Origin: Hyphomonadaceae bacterium | GTDB taxonomy: Bacteria > Pseudomonadota > Alphaproteobacteria > Caulobacterales > Maricaulaceae | Direction: 5' to 3' | DNA: 64,000 nucleotides | Assembly: GCA_013001295.1 (NCBI GenBank) | Contig: JABDMW010000040.1 | Span: forward strand, 62,001-126,000 | Shown: piece after piece, positions 8,563 to 18,101 of the stretch | How the letters are laid out: each line of letters begins with the position of its first letter | Numbering within the stretch: position 1 is the first letter of the stretch | Translations under genes and position numbers: made by a program | The notes under the pieces: generated by a model | Seen by the model: the letters and a program-made list of their open reading frames with translations, nothing else | Told to the model about the DNA's origin: nothing | The model's database searches: none

Positions 8563-11007
8563 TCAGGGTTCTGGATTTCGAAATTTAGAGTCCAAATCGT
8601 AGTTCACATTTCCTGATAGAATCGCTTCACGTAAATTTTCGCCCGATATGACGTAACTTTCTCGGCGGAACGAGGATGTTAAATCCTTGGTATGTATCGA
8701 AATGTCAGGAATATTATCCCCATCGACATCTGAAAGATTGGTGACAATACCTCCAAACGAAGAAACGGAAGCGTTGAGTATGTGGAGCCCCTCTCCCGCT
8801 TTCATTTCGTCTAACCTGAATACTTCATTTGTCTCCAGTGTCGAAAATGACTTCGCTAGAACAATACTCACTCTGTGAATCACATCAGAGTCAGCGCCGG
8901 TTGCCGTTGTAGTGAAGTAGGAGAGAGCAATATCGTCCTGATTGTCTCCGTCCAAATCGCTCAGCACACTTGCTTGATTGATTTGACTATCGAGACTGGG
9001 ATAGTCGAATTTTATGACACCGGGAACTGATCCGTTTGGCTCAATTATGTTGCCAGGTAGATTGTTTGCGAGCGTGCTCCCTGGCACCATATAGGCCAAT
9101 GGAGTATCGGTGTAAAAATCGATTGTGGCGACTATAATGTCCTCAAGGTTATCGTTGTCGACGTCGCCACTCATATCGCCTAAAATCGGATTGTCCGGCG
9201 TTTCAAAAACCGTGATGTGATCGTTAGCAATATCTTCGTATTCGATAAGGCCCGTCCCCGTTTTCGCCTCTTTTAAAGCTTGACTGCTGATTATTCCGAA
9301 ATCTGTAATAAATTGGGTTTCATTGGATCCAATTGTCATTAACTCGTCTGCGCCATCACCGTCAATGTCACTTAGAACAGATAATTGGCTTCCCGCGCTC
9401 GTTAATAAGGGAAGCTCAGGTGGTAGGGATATATCGTCGTCTTGATCTTCAGCTGTCAGTATAATGATTTGCTTTGGGTTTAGCGCGTTTATATCATCGA
9501 GAATATCAATGGTGCCATCGACTTTCGACGCTCTAATATAATCACCAAAAACAATGAAAACCAAACCACGATATTTGGATGTGTCCGTTGCAATTAATGA
9601 TTCAGCTGCAATTCCTATCGCGACATCAGCGATTCCGTCTCCATCAAAATCCCCACTTACAGATACGTTTCCCTTGCGGTTGATCCCGCCTACGCCTTCA
9701 AATTTTAAACCTTCCGCAGGTGCCAATAAATCTAAATTTAATTCGCCATCAGTTTGACCCCGTATAGCGTCCCCCCAAATTATGTACGAAAGTGGTCTAT
9801 CGAAAAACGTACTTTCGCGCGCATCAGCAGGCGTTTCCAAAGTTAACAACAATTCGGGTATACCATCCCCATCAATATCATCAGCAGGCCCAGCGGCGAG
9901 ATTGTTTCCTATGTATCTAAGCGGAGATATCGGTGGAAAGTCTCCGAAAATTTTTATCGCTTGCGTTGGTTCAAGGCTATCGAGGAGTATTTCTTCTGCG
10001 CCATCGACGAGTAATTCGCTTTGTAATGTCTTTCCAAAAATCAAATAGCCCTGATGATCCCACGGTTCATCTGTCACAAATTTTGAAGAAGCCAGAAAAA
10101 TATCCGTCAACCCGTCTTGATCGATGTCTCCAACCTGATAAGTTTCCATGTCATAGTTATTCGGAAAAGACCCGGAAAATTTAATCCCTTCCGTTACTTC
10201 GTTTTCAACATCGACAATTTGAACTTCGACAATACATTCAACTGTTTCGCCATCTAATTCTGCTTGCGTAGAAATTGTGTGAAATTCATCAAGGTTTCCC
10301 TGCGTCTCGGCGTTAATTATGTCTCGGACCGTCAGAGATAACGTTGCATTATTGCCGTCGACCGAACTTACTAACCCAATCGAATTCCGTAAATCTTCAT
10401 TTGCCGGACCCGCGCTGCCTCTGGAGTACATTAGTTCAATGTCAAAACTGATCGCTCCCGCTACACCATCCGGTTTGTTGGCTTCGAACGTATAAAAAGG
10501 TCCACGAACGTTTTCCGTTATAGTTGCTGTATCTCCTGTCGAACAAGTCAATGGCCCATCTACATCTGTAATCGTGATTGCAATTGTTTCAGTAGAGCTC
10601 AGCTCGCCATCTGAAACCGTAATCTCAATCGAATAAACATTATCTCTATTTCCGTCCAATGGATTTTCAAAATTAAAAGGATCAGATCCAATGTTTGTTG
10701 TAACAATTCCTGTGTCTTCATCTAAGCTAAATAGGCCACTGTCCCCATCTTGCGCTAGCGAAATCGAGACAGGCGACCCTTCCGGATCAGTCGCTTCGAC
10801 TGTAAAAGTCACGTCAATATTTTCTTCGAAAGAAATATTCGTAGGGCTTGTGATTCTGGGAGCCTGATTGGTCGGAGGTGGAGGTGGTAGAGGTGGTGGT
10901 GGAGGCGCTACACCGGATCCGCCGCCACTACTACTTCCGCCACCGCATCCAGCTAAGGTCAGAAATACAGACGTCGCGAAGCCGTAAGTTAGTTTATATA
11001 TCCGCAT
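8563..11007 (-). CDS. Lipoprotein with cadherin-like domain and FG-GAP/VCBS repeats
   Basis: The start used is the ATG of MRIYKLTYG at 11007; longer readings lack a signal sequence. The 814-residue product has a lipobox (LTLAGC) followed by a GGG/SSS linker and poly-Pro. A cadherin-like domain follows (APRITSPTNISFEEN, then VTATDPEG-type VEATDPEGSP and VSDGELSS). At least seven Asp-rich calcium-loop repeats come next, such as GDIDQDGLTDIFL, DDIDGDGIPELLL and GDFDGDGIADVAI. This is an integrin-alpha-like beta-propeller displayed on the outer membrane, suited to Ca-dependent adhesion. Codon use is clearly more AT-rich than in both neighbours, which hints at transfer. It is convergent with the DUF4132 gene. 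Confidence 0.82.
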   Translation of the reverse strand: MRIYKLTYGFATSVFLTLAGCGGGSSSGGGSGVAPPPPPLPPPPPTNQAPRITSPTNISFEENIDVTFTVEATDPEGSPVSISLAQDGDSGLFSLDEDTGIVTTNIGSDPFNFENPLDGNRDNVYSIEITVSDGELSSTETIAITITDVDGPLTCSTGDTATITENVRGPFYTFEANKPDGVAGAISFDIELMYSRGSAGPANEDLRNSIGLVSSVDGNNATLSLTVRDIINAETQGNLDEFHTISTQAELDGETVECIVEVQIVDVENEVTEGIKFSGSFPNNYDMETYQVGDIDQDGLTDIFLASSKFVTDEPWDHQGYLIFGKTLQSELLVDGAEEILLDSLEPTQAIKIFGDFPPISPLRYIGNNLAAGPADDIDGDGIPELLLTLETPADARESTFFDRPLSYIIWGDAIRGQTDGELNLDLLAPAEGLKFEGVGGINRKGNVSVSGDFDGDGIADVAIGIAAESLIATDTSKYRGLVFIVFGDYIRASKVDGTIDILDDINALNPKQIIILTAEDQDDDISLPPELPLLTSAGSQLSVLSDIDGDGADELMTIGSNETQFITDFGIISSQALKEAKTGTGLIEYEDIANDHITVFETPDNPILGDMSGDVDNDNLEDIIVATIDFYTDTPLAYMVPGSTLANNLPGNIIEPNGSVPGVIKFDYPSLDSQINQASVLSDLDGDNQDDIALSYFTTTATGADSDVIHRVSIVLAKSFSTLETNEVFRLDEMKAGEGLHILNASVSSFGGIVTNLSDVDGDNIPDISIHTKDLTSSFRRESYVISGENLREAILSGNVNYDLDSKFRNPEP

Positions 11008-11192
11008 GATTGACCCCATCCCCACAACTTTCTGGTGCACAATCGCACAGCGCTTGCAGTGATACAATACAAATTGTCTCGATCTGTCGGAACAAGTCAC
11101 ACAAAAATATGATTGAACTGAGCTCCGTATTAAACATCAGTTTCGTTTAATACCGCTTGCATCATTATTGTTTTTCGATATATATTTATCGA

Positions 11193-11993
11193 ATGTCAGA
11201 TATAATTTCCCCAACTCCCCGGTCAATTAAAGCTCTCCGCATCGCGGCGTCGGCCTGGTACACCCCGGTCTTGCTCGGTCAATGGATCTTTGTTGCTTAT
11301 ATATTCTATGCGTATGGCGGACCGCTGCTGGGCGGGGATCTCACGGACTGGAACAAGCATTTGTCCGAGGCCTATGTGCCTGACCGGACATTGGGCAATG
11401 TGTCCGTGGCGGTGCATTTGACGCTCGCAGTGATCATCCATTTCTTTGGCCCGTTGCAGCTTGTGCCCGCGGTCCGCAATCGATATCCCGCCTTCCACCG
11501 ATGGTCGGGCCGTGCCTTTGTCGCCTGCGTCATAATTGTCGTCGCGGCAGGCGCATATATGCTGGTGGTGCGCGAAATCGGCGCCTGGACGCTGCGCGCC
11601 GGCTTTATCTTCCAAGGGTTTATGATTTTGTGGTTTGCCTGGCAGGCCGTGCGCTATGCCCGTCAACGTAAATTCGCCATCCACATGCGCTGGGCCACAC
11701 GCCTTTTCCTGGCCGCGAGCGCCGTCTGGTTTCTCCGGGTGATGATTATGATCTGGTTCGTGTTGACCGGCGGCATCGGCATTGATCAATCAAACGGAAC
11801 CGGCTGGTTCATCGACGCGATGTCGGGCTTACAATTCCTACCGCTTGTTCTCTACGAAGTCTATTGGCGCATCAAAGCGGGAAACAGCACGCGTGCGCGC
11901 TACGCCTTCGCGATATTCCTCTGGATCGCCGCGCTCCTCACCACGGTGGGTGTCGGCCTCGCAACGCTGGGCATGTGGTTCCCGGTATTGTGA
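11193..11993 (+). CDS. DUF2306-family multi-pass membrane protein
   Basis: The start is the ATG of MSDIISPTPRS; no clear ribosome site is visible, but upstream residues look non-coding. The 266-residue product has about seven membrane helices. Conserved His/Arg sites include HLTLAVIIHFFGPLQLVPAVR, FHRWSGR and FAIHMRWATRLF, the hallmark pattern of DUF2306. Paired His in helices suggests haem or metal binding, but the family has no assigned function. It is divergent from the FG-GAP lipoprotein gene, with a shared intergenic region of about 185 bp. Confidence 0.8.
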   Translation: MSDIISPTPRSIKALRIAASAWYTPVLLGQWIFVAYIFYAYGGPLLGGDLTDWNKHLSEAYVPDRTLGNVSVAVHLTLAVIIHFFGPLQLVPAVRNRYPAFHRWSGRAFVACVIIVVAAGAYMLVVREIGAWTLRAGFIFQGFMILWFAWQAVRYARQRKFAIHMRWATRLFLAASAVWFLRVMIMIWFVLTGGIGIDQSNGTGWFIDAMSGLQFLPLVLYEVYWRIKAGNSTRARYAFAIFLWIAALLTTVGVGLATLGMWFPVL

Positions 11994-12023
11994 TGAGAAA
12001 TATGATTAAATGCGAGCCGCTAT

Positions 12024-13481
12024 TTAATCCGTTTCAACGCTATGGGCTGGAAGGTGACGATATCGCATATGAACGACCAGGCGGCTCACCCCCCAGATCA
12101 TCGCAAAGACACCGCTCAAGCTCAGGCATAGCCACAAATCGGGGTAGAAGGTTTTTATCCCGCTGAGTTCAATTCCGTTGAGCCGCGGGAACACGACGAG
12201 GCAGCCATAGGCCAGACCGAACAGCAGCAGCGTTGGCAATAGCGTCAAGAACCAATTTCTTTTTTTGAATTTCGGCGGACGCGACATGATTTGCCGGATG
12301 GACCGCACAGCAAACATCAGCAGTGATATCACGGTCGCGACAAGCCCCCAAAGATTGACATACTGCATGACGCCCGGTTTGGCGGCACCGGTCGGCACGC
12401 CCAGGCCTTTTCGCAATACCGCTCCGGCAACATCGCCCTGCAGACTTCCGGAGAGATTTGTCAGCACGACACCCCCGCGGCCAGTGCCCGGGAAAAACGC
12501 CACTTGCGTGCTGAACCCGCCGTTCAATCCGCTATGATAGATCACGTCGCGCCCCTCTAACTCCGCGAACATCCAGCCATACCCGTAAGGACTATCGGTC
12601 GCCCCATTGGTTTCGATGGGAAGCAACAAAGCATCGGCGAACTCCGGCGGAATAATGCGGGAGTCCCGGGATGAGACAGCGCGAACATAAAGCGCCAGAT
12701 CATAGGCGCTGGCCACAACGCCGCCCGCCGCCATCATAACACGACCGGAAGTAAAAGCCCGCGCGCGCGGCATGCCGAACCATTGCCGAAACCCAGTGGC
12801 TTCTTTTAGGTGATCGCCTTCGAATTTCTGCACATAGCTATTGGTCATGTTGAGCGGTGTGAAGATGCGCTCGTCCATGACGGTCTCAAATTCCTTTCCG
12901 GAAATTGTCTCGACGAGCGCGGCGACGATCATGTAGTTCGCGTTGGAATATTGGAACACGGATCCCGGTTCAGACTGCAGCTGAACCGTGTTCAGTTTTG
13001 CGACCGCTTTTTCAAATACATCCGATCCTCGGTCTGTGTTGTCTTGCTCGCGGTTGCCGTCCAACGTCGAAAATCCGCTGCGGTGTGCAATGATTTCACG
13101 CACGGTCATTTCCCGCCCCGCTATTTTGTCTTGCGGCCGAAAATCGGGAAGGAAATCGCTGACCGGCGCATCCAGATCCAACTGATTTTCCGCGGCGAGT
13201 TGTACAAGCAGCAGAGCGGCAAAGGATTTGCTGACGGAGCCCAGTTGAAATGGCGTGTCGAGCGAGACCGGCGTTTTGTCCTTGTCCGCGATGCCGAATG
13301 ATTTTTCGTAAAAAACACCATCGCCATCAAACAAGATGACGGCCAATCCCGGCACGGACGACGCATCCATTGTTTCCGCGATGAATTGTTCGTACCGGGT
13401 TTCGTCAAAGTCTTGCGCGAATGCCGCCTGTACGACACCCGCAAGCAACAGGATGAAAAGAAAGGATATGATGCGAAACAT
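12024..13481 (-). CDS. Serine hydrolase of the beta-lactamase/penicillin-binding family with C-terminal membrane helices
   Basis: The start is the ATG of MFRIISFLF, preceded by AGAGGGC. The 485-residue protein has a signal peptide (cleavage near AFA). The class-C/DD-peptidase-like catalytic domain spans about 25-360, with the nucleophile motif SVSK (after FQLG), YSN as the second motif, and HSGLNGG in place of the KTG box. The last ~120 residues contain three membrane helices separated by a KFKKRNW basic loop, so the catalytic domain faces the periplasm while tethered. Such proteins act as esterases, peptidases or peptidoglycan hydrolases; beta-lactam resistance should not be assumed. The cupin gene lies 63 bp upstream on the same strand. 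Confidence 0.85.
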   Translation of the reverse strand: MFRIISFLFILLLAGVVQAAFAQDFDETRYEQFIAETMDASSVPGLAVILFDGDGVFYEKSFGIADKDKTPVSLDTPFQLGSVSKSFAALLLVQLAAENQLDLDAPVSDFLPDFRPQDKIAGREMTVREIIAHRSGFSTLDGNREQDNTDRGSDVFEKAVAKLNTVQLQSEPGSVFQYSNANYMIVAALVETISGKEFETVMDERIFTPLNMTNSYVQKFEGDHLKEATGFRQWFGMPRARAFTSGRVMMAAGGVVASAYDLALYVRAVSSRDSRIIPPEFADALLLPIETNGATDSPYGYGWMFAELEGRDVIYHSGLNGGFSTQVAFFPGTGRGGVVLTNLSGSLQGDVAGAVLRKGLGVPTGAAKPGVMQYVNLWGLVATVISLLMFAVRSIRQIMSRPPKFKKRNWFLTLLPTLLLFGLAYGCLVVFPRLNGIELSGIKTFYPDLWLCLSLSGVFAMIWGVSRLVVHMRYRHLPAHSVETD

Positions 13482-13544
13482 TGCGCCCTCTTTCAGTACC
13501 ACGGACACCTTAATCATACAGGTTTTATCGCCCGTGAATGACCC

Positions 13545-14192
13545 TTAAAGCCCGTAAAGCGAAGCGACGTCGGGCGGGATTTTTGACATGTCGATATTGA
13601 TGCCGCGCTCGGCGCTGATGCGTCCGAGAATAGCACCGACGTCCTGCGGTGTTTTGGCGTTTTCCTCGCGCGCCGCGATGGCCACCGCATCAAAGAAATC
13701 TCCGAATTTGCCTTCGGATGTCCCGACCAACAGGATCGCATCAGCGTCACCGGCGTTCCAGAACCCGTGCAGGCCGTGGCGCGGCAATAGCGCCAGACCG
13801 CCGGGTCCGATCGTCTTGGTTTCCGCGCCGGACAAGAATGTGACATTACCTTCGCGCACATAGAAAAACTCGTCCTCGTGGGAATGGGTGTGCGGCGGTG
13901 CGCCGGGTGAGCGGGCCGCGATCTTGAGTTCAAAGAAACTCATGCCGGCAATATTGGTGTCCGGATCTGCCAGCCGGCGGGTGGGATGTAACGGGAAAGC
14001 AATCGCCTCCCCTTCATCCCCGTCGACAATCAGGGCCGGCAATTTGGCTTCAACCGGCTTTTGTGTGCTGACAGCGCTCGTAACCGCGGCATTGCCTGGC
14101 GGTTCGTCTGCTTTGGTACAGGCGCCCAAACTCAAACCAACCATTGCGCTCACCACCCATGCCAGTTTCGAATAATTTTTTGAATGTAACAC
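13545..14192 (-). CDS. Cupin-domain lipoprotein
   Basis: The start is GTG at 14192, supported by GGGAGACGGGGC just upstream. The 215-residue product has a signal sequence with a lipobox-like LSLGAC. The cupin domain (about 60-165) shows the metal motif PPHTHSHEDEFFYVREG, with a second motif around LPRHGLHGFWNAGD. The two His plus Glu of motif 1 and the His of motif 2 are present, so a bound divalent metal is expected. It could be a dioxygenase, isomerase or ligand-binding protein. It is in line with the downstream serine hydrolase gene (63 nt gap), possibly one transcript. Confidence 0.82.
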   Translation of the reverse strand: MLHSKNYSKLAWVVSAMVGLSLGACTKADEPPGNAAVTSAVSTQKPVEAKLPALIVDGDEGEAIAFPLHPTRRLADPDTNIAGMSFFELKIAARSPGAPPHTHSHEDEFFYVREGNVTFLSGAETKTIGPGGLALLPRHGLHGFWNAGDADAILLVGTSEGKFGDFFDAVAIAAREENAKTPQDVGAILGRISAERGINIDMSKIPPDVASLYGL

Positions 14193-14252
14193 GCCCCGTC
14201 TCCCTTTTTAATCCTGTTGAAATAATAGCTGTACGTGTTTTTTTTGACCAGA

Positions 14253-14744
14253 TCAAATCCATCTGCGCACGCGGGTTTTGTAGGCCAGATAGGTATCGCC
14301 GAATTTACGCTCGAGATATTCTTCTTCGGGCAGGATAACCAGGACATGCAGTAAGATCGCGCATACCGGTGTCAGCAGTAAAATCCACAGATTGGACAGG
14401 GCAATGGCGAAGCCAAGGCAGGAAAGCACCATAAATACATACATGGGATTGCGGGTGATGCGGTACGGGCCGCTCTCGAGGATTGCCGTAGTTTTCTTAA
14501 ACGGGTTTTCCGACTGGCCGGATTGGCGCATCAACCGCACGGCGCGAAACCCGAAGAAATACAGGGCGAATAATATGATACCGCCGCCCACCCAATAGCG
14601 CAGCGGTGTAGGCAATAGACCGTCCAAACCGACCGGCATAAATTTTTGCAACGCAATTCCGCTCAATACCGTGGCCAACGGCACCAGCGGAGGCACGACG
14701 CGGATCGCGGCGGCGTCTCGTATTTGAGGTTCAGGTTCAGTCAT
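14253..14744 (-). CDS. Isoprenylcysteine carboxyl methyltransferase-like membrane protein
   Basis: The start is the ATG of MTEPEPQIRD; a TTG two codons earlier is possible. The 163-residue integral membrane protein has four helices. Its C-terminal half carries the PEMT/ICMT signature GPYRITRNPMYVFMVL, followed by a helix and EEEYLERKFGDTYLAYKTRVRRW. These segments bind S-adenosylmethionine in the family, with the substrate usually a lipid or hydrophobic thiol. The bacterial versions have no firmly assigned substrate. It lies 60 bp upstream of the cupin gene on the same strand. Confidence 0.85.
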   Translation of the reverse strand: MTEPEPQIRDAAAIRVVPPLVPLATVLSGIALQKFMPVGLDGLLPTPLRYWVGGGIILFALYFFGFRAVRLMRQSGQSENPFKKTTAILESGPYRITRNPMYVFMVLSCLGFAIALSNLWILLLTPVCAILLHVLVILPEEEYLERKFGDTYLAYKTRVRRWI

Positions 14745-14805
14745 GCCCAAAGCCTACCCGATTTCCAGCCGCCTGTCACGGTCGTCGGAAACGCTCTGCC
14801 AAACA

Positions 14806-14830
14806 AAAAAGGGCCGCTAGGGCCCTTTTT
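14806..14830 (-). terminator. Rho-independent terminator of the metalloprotease gene
   Basis: Arms AAAAAGGGCC (14806-14815) and GGCCCTTTTT (14821-14830) pair perfectly around a 5-nt loop. Flanking A and T runs make it usable on both strands. On the minus strand it lies 23 nt after the stop of the metalloprotease gene. Confidence 0.85.
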
Positions 14831-14852
14831 GAATTCATGATTTAAGACTGAC

Positions 14853-17369
14853 CTAGAACGTCACGCCGACCGGATCGGAGCAGACAGAAGTACCTGTCTC
14901 ACATACCATGTAAGAATAAGACGCGCCGCCTTTGGCCCCGATATTATCGGTGAAAGGTTGAGCACTTACATTTGTGGCAATGGACCCACCATCGCGGAAG
15001 ATATCCACCGCAGTGCTTGCGCCGCTCCAGCTGACATCGACCGTGTGCTTGCCTTTGACTTTATAGCCGGACAAACTCACGGAAATCGGGGCACCGACTG
15101 ACGTCGTGGCTTCCGCCGCATTGGAACACCCATTGTCGCCAGCACCATTATAGGCCTTGGCCCAATACCAATATGTGGTGGATGGCGCTGCAGATGTGTC
15201 GGTATAGCCGACAGTTCCGGTTCCGGCATTGGCGCCGATTGTACTGATCTCGCTTCCGGCATTACAATTGGTGCCGGGATTGGATGACGCACGCCAGATT
15301 TCAAATCCAAATTCATTATCCGCATTATCCATAAAGCTCATGGCAACGCTGCCGGCCGTCACTGCACCCGTGACCATATTGCTCGGGTTGGCCGGTGGAT
15401 CACCGACTTCGGTATTTGACGTGATGATGATCTGGTCAACGCTGAGGCTATCAACGCCTTCGCCGTTGGTTTGTGCTGCATCTGTTGCCCGTACGCGGAC
15501 ATTGCCGGATGTCGACCCCGGCATCACATAGGAATATGACCCGCTGGTGTCATTGCCGGAAACAGTGAACATCTGCGTATATGAACTTCCGCCGTCGGTT
15601 GAGAACGCGAAGTTCGCCGCTTCCGATCCGGAAACCCAGGCATTGGCGTTCAGGACAACGCCGCCGGCACCGCCGGTCACGTTAAATGTCCAATCGTGGG
15701 TGAAGGATTGTTTGCGACGACGCTTCGGTCCGCCGGAACTCGCCTCGGTAATGGACTGGGCGACACCGTCATCCGCATGCGTATCGGCAAATGATCCTGA
15801 AACCGAACCATTGCTCGCGATCTGCCCTGTCGCAACATCGTCAACCGTTGATGGTTGCGGATCTGTCGTGGCCGACGCCGTATTGGTATAGGCAGATGAC
15901 CCGGCTGCATTGGCGGCACTGACCCGATAGAAATAGGTCGTGTCGTCATTTAAGCCATCATCGGCGAAGCTCGTGGCATTGCTGCCGAGCGTCGCTATAG
16001 TTGACCATGTACTGCCGTCCGTCGAGCGTTCAACGGTGAATGAGGTTTCATTCGACGCATTGTCCGTCCACCCGATATTGATGGCATCAAACCCATTGGC
16101 CGCAGCGCTCAAGCCCGTCGGCGCGTCCGGCACAGTTGTGACCGGCGCATCGCGGAAACTGGAAATATTTGCCGCACTCTCGTTAAGCGTCCGCGCGGAA
16201 TAGGCCGCATTGGCCGGATCAACGTCCGGATCAACACCGCTCGGAATGCCGGAATACAGAACATTGGGATTGGCCATCAATCCGATGCGGGCAGCGCCGG
16301 AACAGGAATATGCCATCACAGTTGAAAAATAAGGCGCGGACCCCGGATCATCGACGCCGCCATTGTTACATCGACGGAACCCGTAATTATAATTGCCGGA
16401 AGGCGGGTTCGAATATTGTGAGCGCGCATGCAGCGAGCCCTGGTTGTGACCAAGCTCGTGCGTCAATGTCCGGTTGGACAGGCATCCCCGCGCGGTTTGG
16501 CTAAAGGCATAAGACTGGCTAGAGCCGACCCAGGCAATGCCGCAATAGCCACCACCCGACTGGGTGATCAATGCGACCAAATCGGCGCCGAGCGCATCGC
16601 GATCGACGTGCACCTGTTCCAATTGACCATCGTTTTGAAATGTCACGTCGTCCAGCATTTGGTTGGCGGTTTTTCCGCTTTCGTCATAAACATATTCGTT
16701 CATGCCGACGACATTCATCACGATGTTGACTTGACTGTCGAGATAGACCTGATTGCCTTCGACGACCGCGGCCTGAATTTGCGATTCAACCTGGCTACAA
16801 TCGGACCCGCTGGTACCGCCGGCAGCGACACAGGCGTCATCCGTATAAGCGACGAGTAAATCCTGCTGGATAGCATTGCCCGATGTTACCGGTGACCCGG
16901 ATGCGCTGGCACTTTCCTCGGCACCGCCTTCCGGCAGGGCTGCCGGTTCCATTGACGGAAACGCATCGAGATCAAGTTCATTTAAAACCAGTCCCGCATT
17001 GCGCGTGCCGACCAGTTCGAAATTCCGGTTCTGGTAATTGATCAGTGCCGCGTATGAATTGCCGCGTGCGGTAATGACAACGCGGTCCTGGATATTGTTG
17101 CCAATACGTCCGACCCAAACCAAACTGCCTTTATGGCGTTCGACCCGGTCACGTACGGCTGTCACTTTTTCACCGAACAAATCGATTTCGACTGCCGGTG
17201 CGTTCAGTGCGCGACGATTGACGCGAACAGTTTGCGAGGATGTTGCCTCGGCTTTCACGGCATTTCTTGGCGAAATGCTGTCGAATAATGGTAAAGCCTG
17301 AGCCATCGCCGTTGCTGGCAAGCAAAGTGCGGCGGCCAGACTTGTGGCTGCTAATAGTTTAATCTTCAT
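14853..17369 (-). CDS. Secreted zinc metalloprotease (reprolysin-like) with fibronectin type III domains
   Basis: The start is the ATG of MKIKLLAATS, preceded by GAGGGGC. The 838-residue product has a signal peptide (AMAQA). A propeptide-like region to about 180 is followed by a metzincin catalytic domain with HELGHNQGSLH near 302-312 (HExxHxxGxxH zinc ligands plus catalytic Glu) and a Met-turn in TVMAYSC near 350. Fibronectin-III-like domains lie at about 415-505 and 655-745, with a further beta-domain at the C-terminus. The family cleaves extracellular proteins, and the FN3 units likely bind substrate or surface. The gene is monocistronic with its own terminator. Type II secretion is likely but no system is seen here. 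Confidence 0.87.
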   Translation of the reverse strand: MKIKLLAATSLAAALCLPATAMAQALPLFDSISPRNAVKAEATSSQTVRVNRRALNAPAVEIDLFGEKVTAVRDRVERHKGSLVWVGRIGNNIQDRVVITARGNSYAALINYQNRNFELVGTRNAGLVLNELDLDAFPSMEPAALPEGGAEESASASGSPVTSGNAIQQDLLVAYTDDACVAAGGTSGSDCSQVESQIQAAVVEGNQVYLDSQVNIVMNVVGMNEYVYDESGKTANQMLDDVTFQNDGQLEQVHVDRDALGADLVALITQSGGGYCGIAWVGSSQSYAFSQTARGCLSNRTLTHELGHNQGSLHARSQYSNPPSGNYNYGFRRCNNGGVDDPGSAPYFSTVMAYSCSGAARIGLMANPNVLYSGIPSGVDPDVDPANAAYSARTLNESAANISSFRDAPVTTVPDAPTGLSAAANGFDAINIGWTDNASNETSFTVERSTDGSTWSTIATLGSNATSFADDGLNDDTTYFYRVSAANAAGSSAYTNTASATTDPQPSTVDDVATGQIASNGSVSGSFADTHADDGVAQSITEASSGGPKRRRKQSFTHDWTFNVTGGAGGVVLNANAWVSGSEAANFAFSTDGGSSYTQMFTVSGNDTSGSYSYVMPGSTSGNVRVRATDAAQTNGEGVDSLSVDQIIITSNTEVGDPPANPSNMVTGAVTAGSVAMSFMDNADNEFGFEIWRASSNPGTNCNAGSEISTIGANAGTGTVGYTDTSAAPSTTYWYWAKAYNGAGDNGCSNAAEATTSVGAPISVSLSGYKVKGKHTVDVSWSGASTAVDIFRDGGSIATNVSAQPFTDNIGAKGGASYSYMVCETGTSVCSDPVGVTF

Positions 17370-17592
17370 GATGTTGCCCCTCTTAATGTTAAACACGAAT
17401 ATCATTCTGAGATTCAGATTTCGTGTCAAGGATGGGCCCCCGCCGCATCTACATAGCATGTTATAAAATTATTAGCGTGGGTTGAACAAAGACAGTTAAG
17501 CTCGCCTTAAATGCGAATATTGGATATTGGGCCGTGCGGCGCCAAAAAATAAAAAGGCTGCAGGACGGCAATCGTCTGCTATAAATAACGGT

Positions 17593-18066
17593 ATGTCAAA
17601 AAATAAAAAAACCATCCTCGGAACGTGCGCCTGCAAGGCCTCGGATTTCGAGTTGAGCCAAATGCCCACCCAGCGCATGTATTGCCATTGCTCCATCTGC
17701 CAGTTGGTTTACGACGGCCCCTATTCCGACTTCATGCTGGCAAATGCAAAAACCGTGAGCGTAAATCCAGTCAGTAAAATTCACTATAATCGATATAAAA
17801 AACCGCTCGCGCTGGACCGCGGCGTGTGTACAGAATGTCAGAAACCGGCGATGGGGTTTTTGCAAATAGTGCCCGGCGTACGCTTGGCCTTTATCCCCGC
17901 CTATACTTTGAACGGGCACAAAGATATTCCCGAACCATCGCGCCATATCTGGTATCACAGCCGCGCCGCAGATATCGAAGATGATCTCCCGAAGATCGAA
18001 GGGAAGATGCGCAGCAATATGGCCTGCCTTGGCCCATTTTATAAAGGCTTTCGCGGCAAGCTTTAA
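17593..18066 (+). CDS. GFA/CENP-V-like zinc-binding protein
   Basis: The start is the ATG of MSKNKKTILG (17593); the longer frame has no ribosome site. The 157-residue protein has the cysteine pattern GTCACKA, YCHCSICQ and CTECQ, as in glutathione-dependent formaldehyde-activating-like (GFA/CENP-V) folds that bind two zinc ions. The remainder is beta-rich and soluble. Most members annotated as formaldehyde-activating are not proven enzymes, so a catalytic role is unsure. It is 35 nt upstream of an SRPBCC-domain gene on the same strand, probably one operon. Confidence 0.7.
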   Translation: MSKNKKTILGTCACKASDFELSQMPTQRMYCHCSICQLVYDGPYSDFMLANAKTVSVNPVSKIHYNRYKKPLALDRGVCTECQKPAMGFLQIVPGVRLAFIPAYTLNGHKDIPEPSRHIWYHSRAADIEDDLPKIEGKMRSNMACLGPFYKGFRGKL

Positions 18067-18101
18067 TCCTATATGTGAAAATGGGTAAAGAAGAAGTCCG
18101 T

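Noticed and set aside
12024-13481. Beta-lactamase resistance gene
   Set aside because: The SxxK/YxN/HxG pattern and fused membrane helices fit the broad serine hydrolase family. Nothing indicates beta-lactam hydrolysis.
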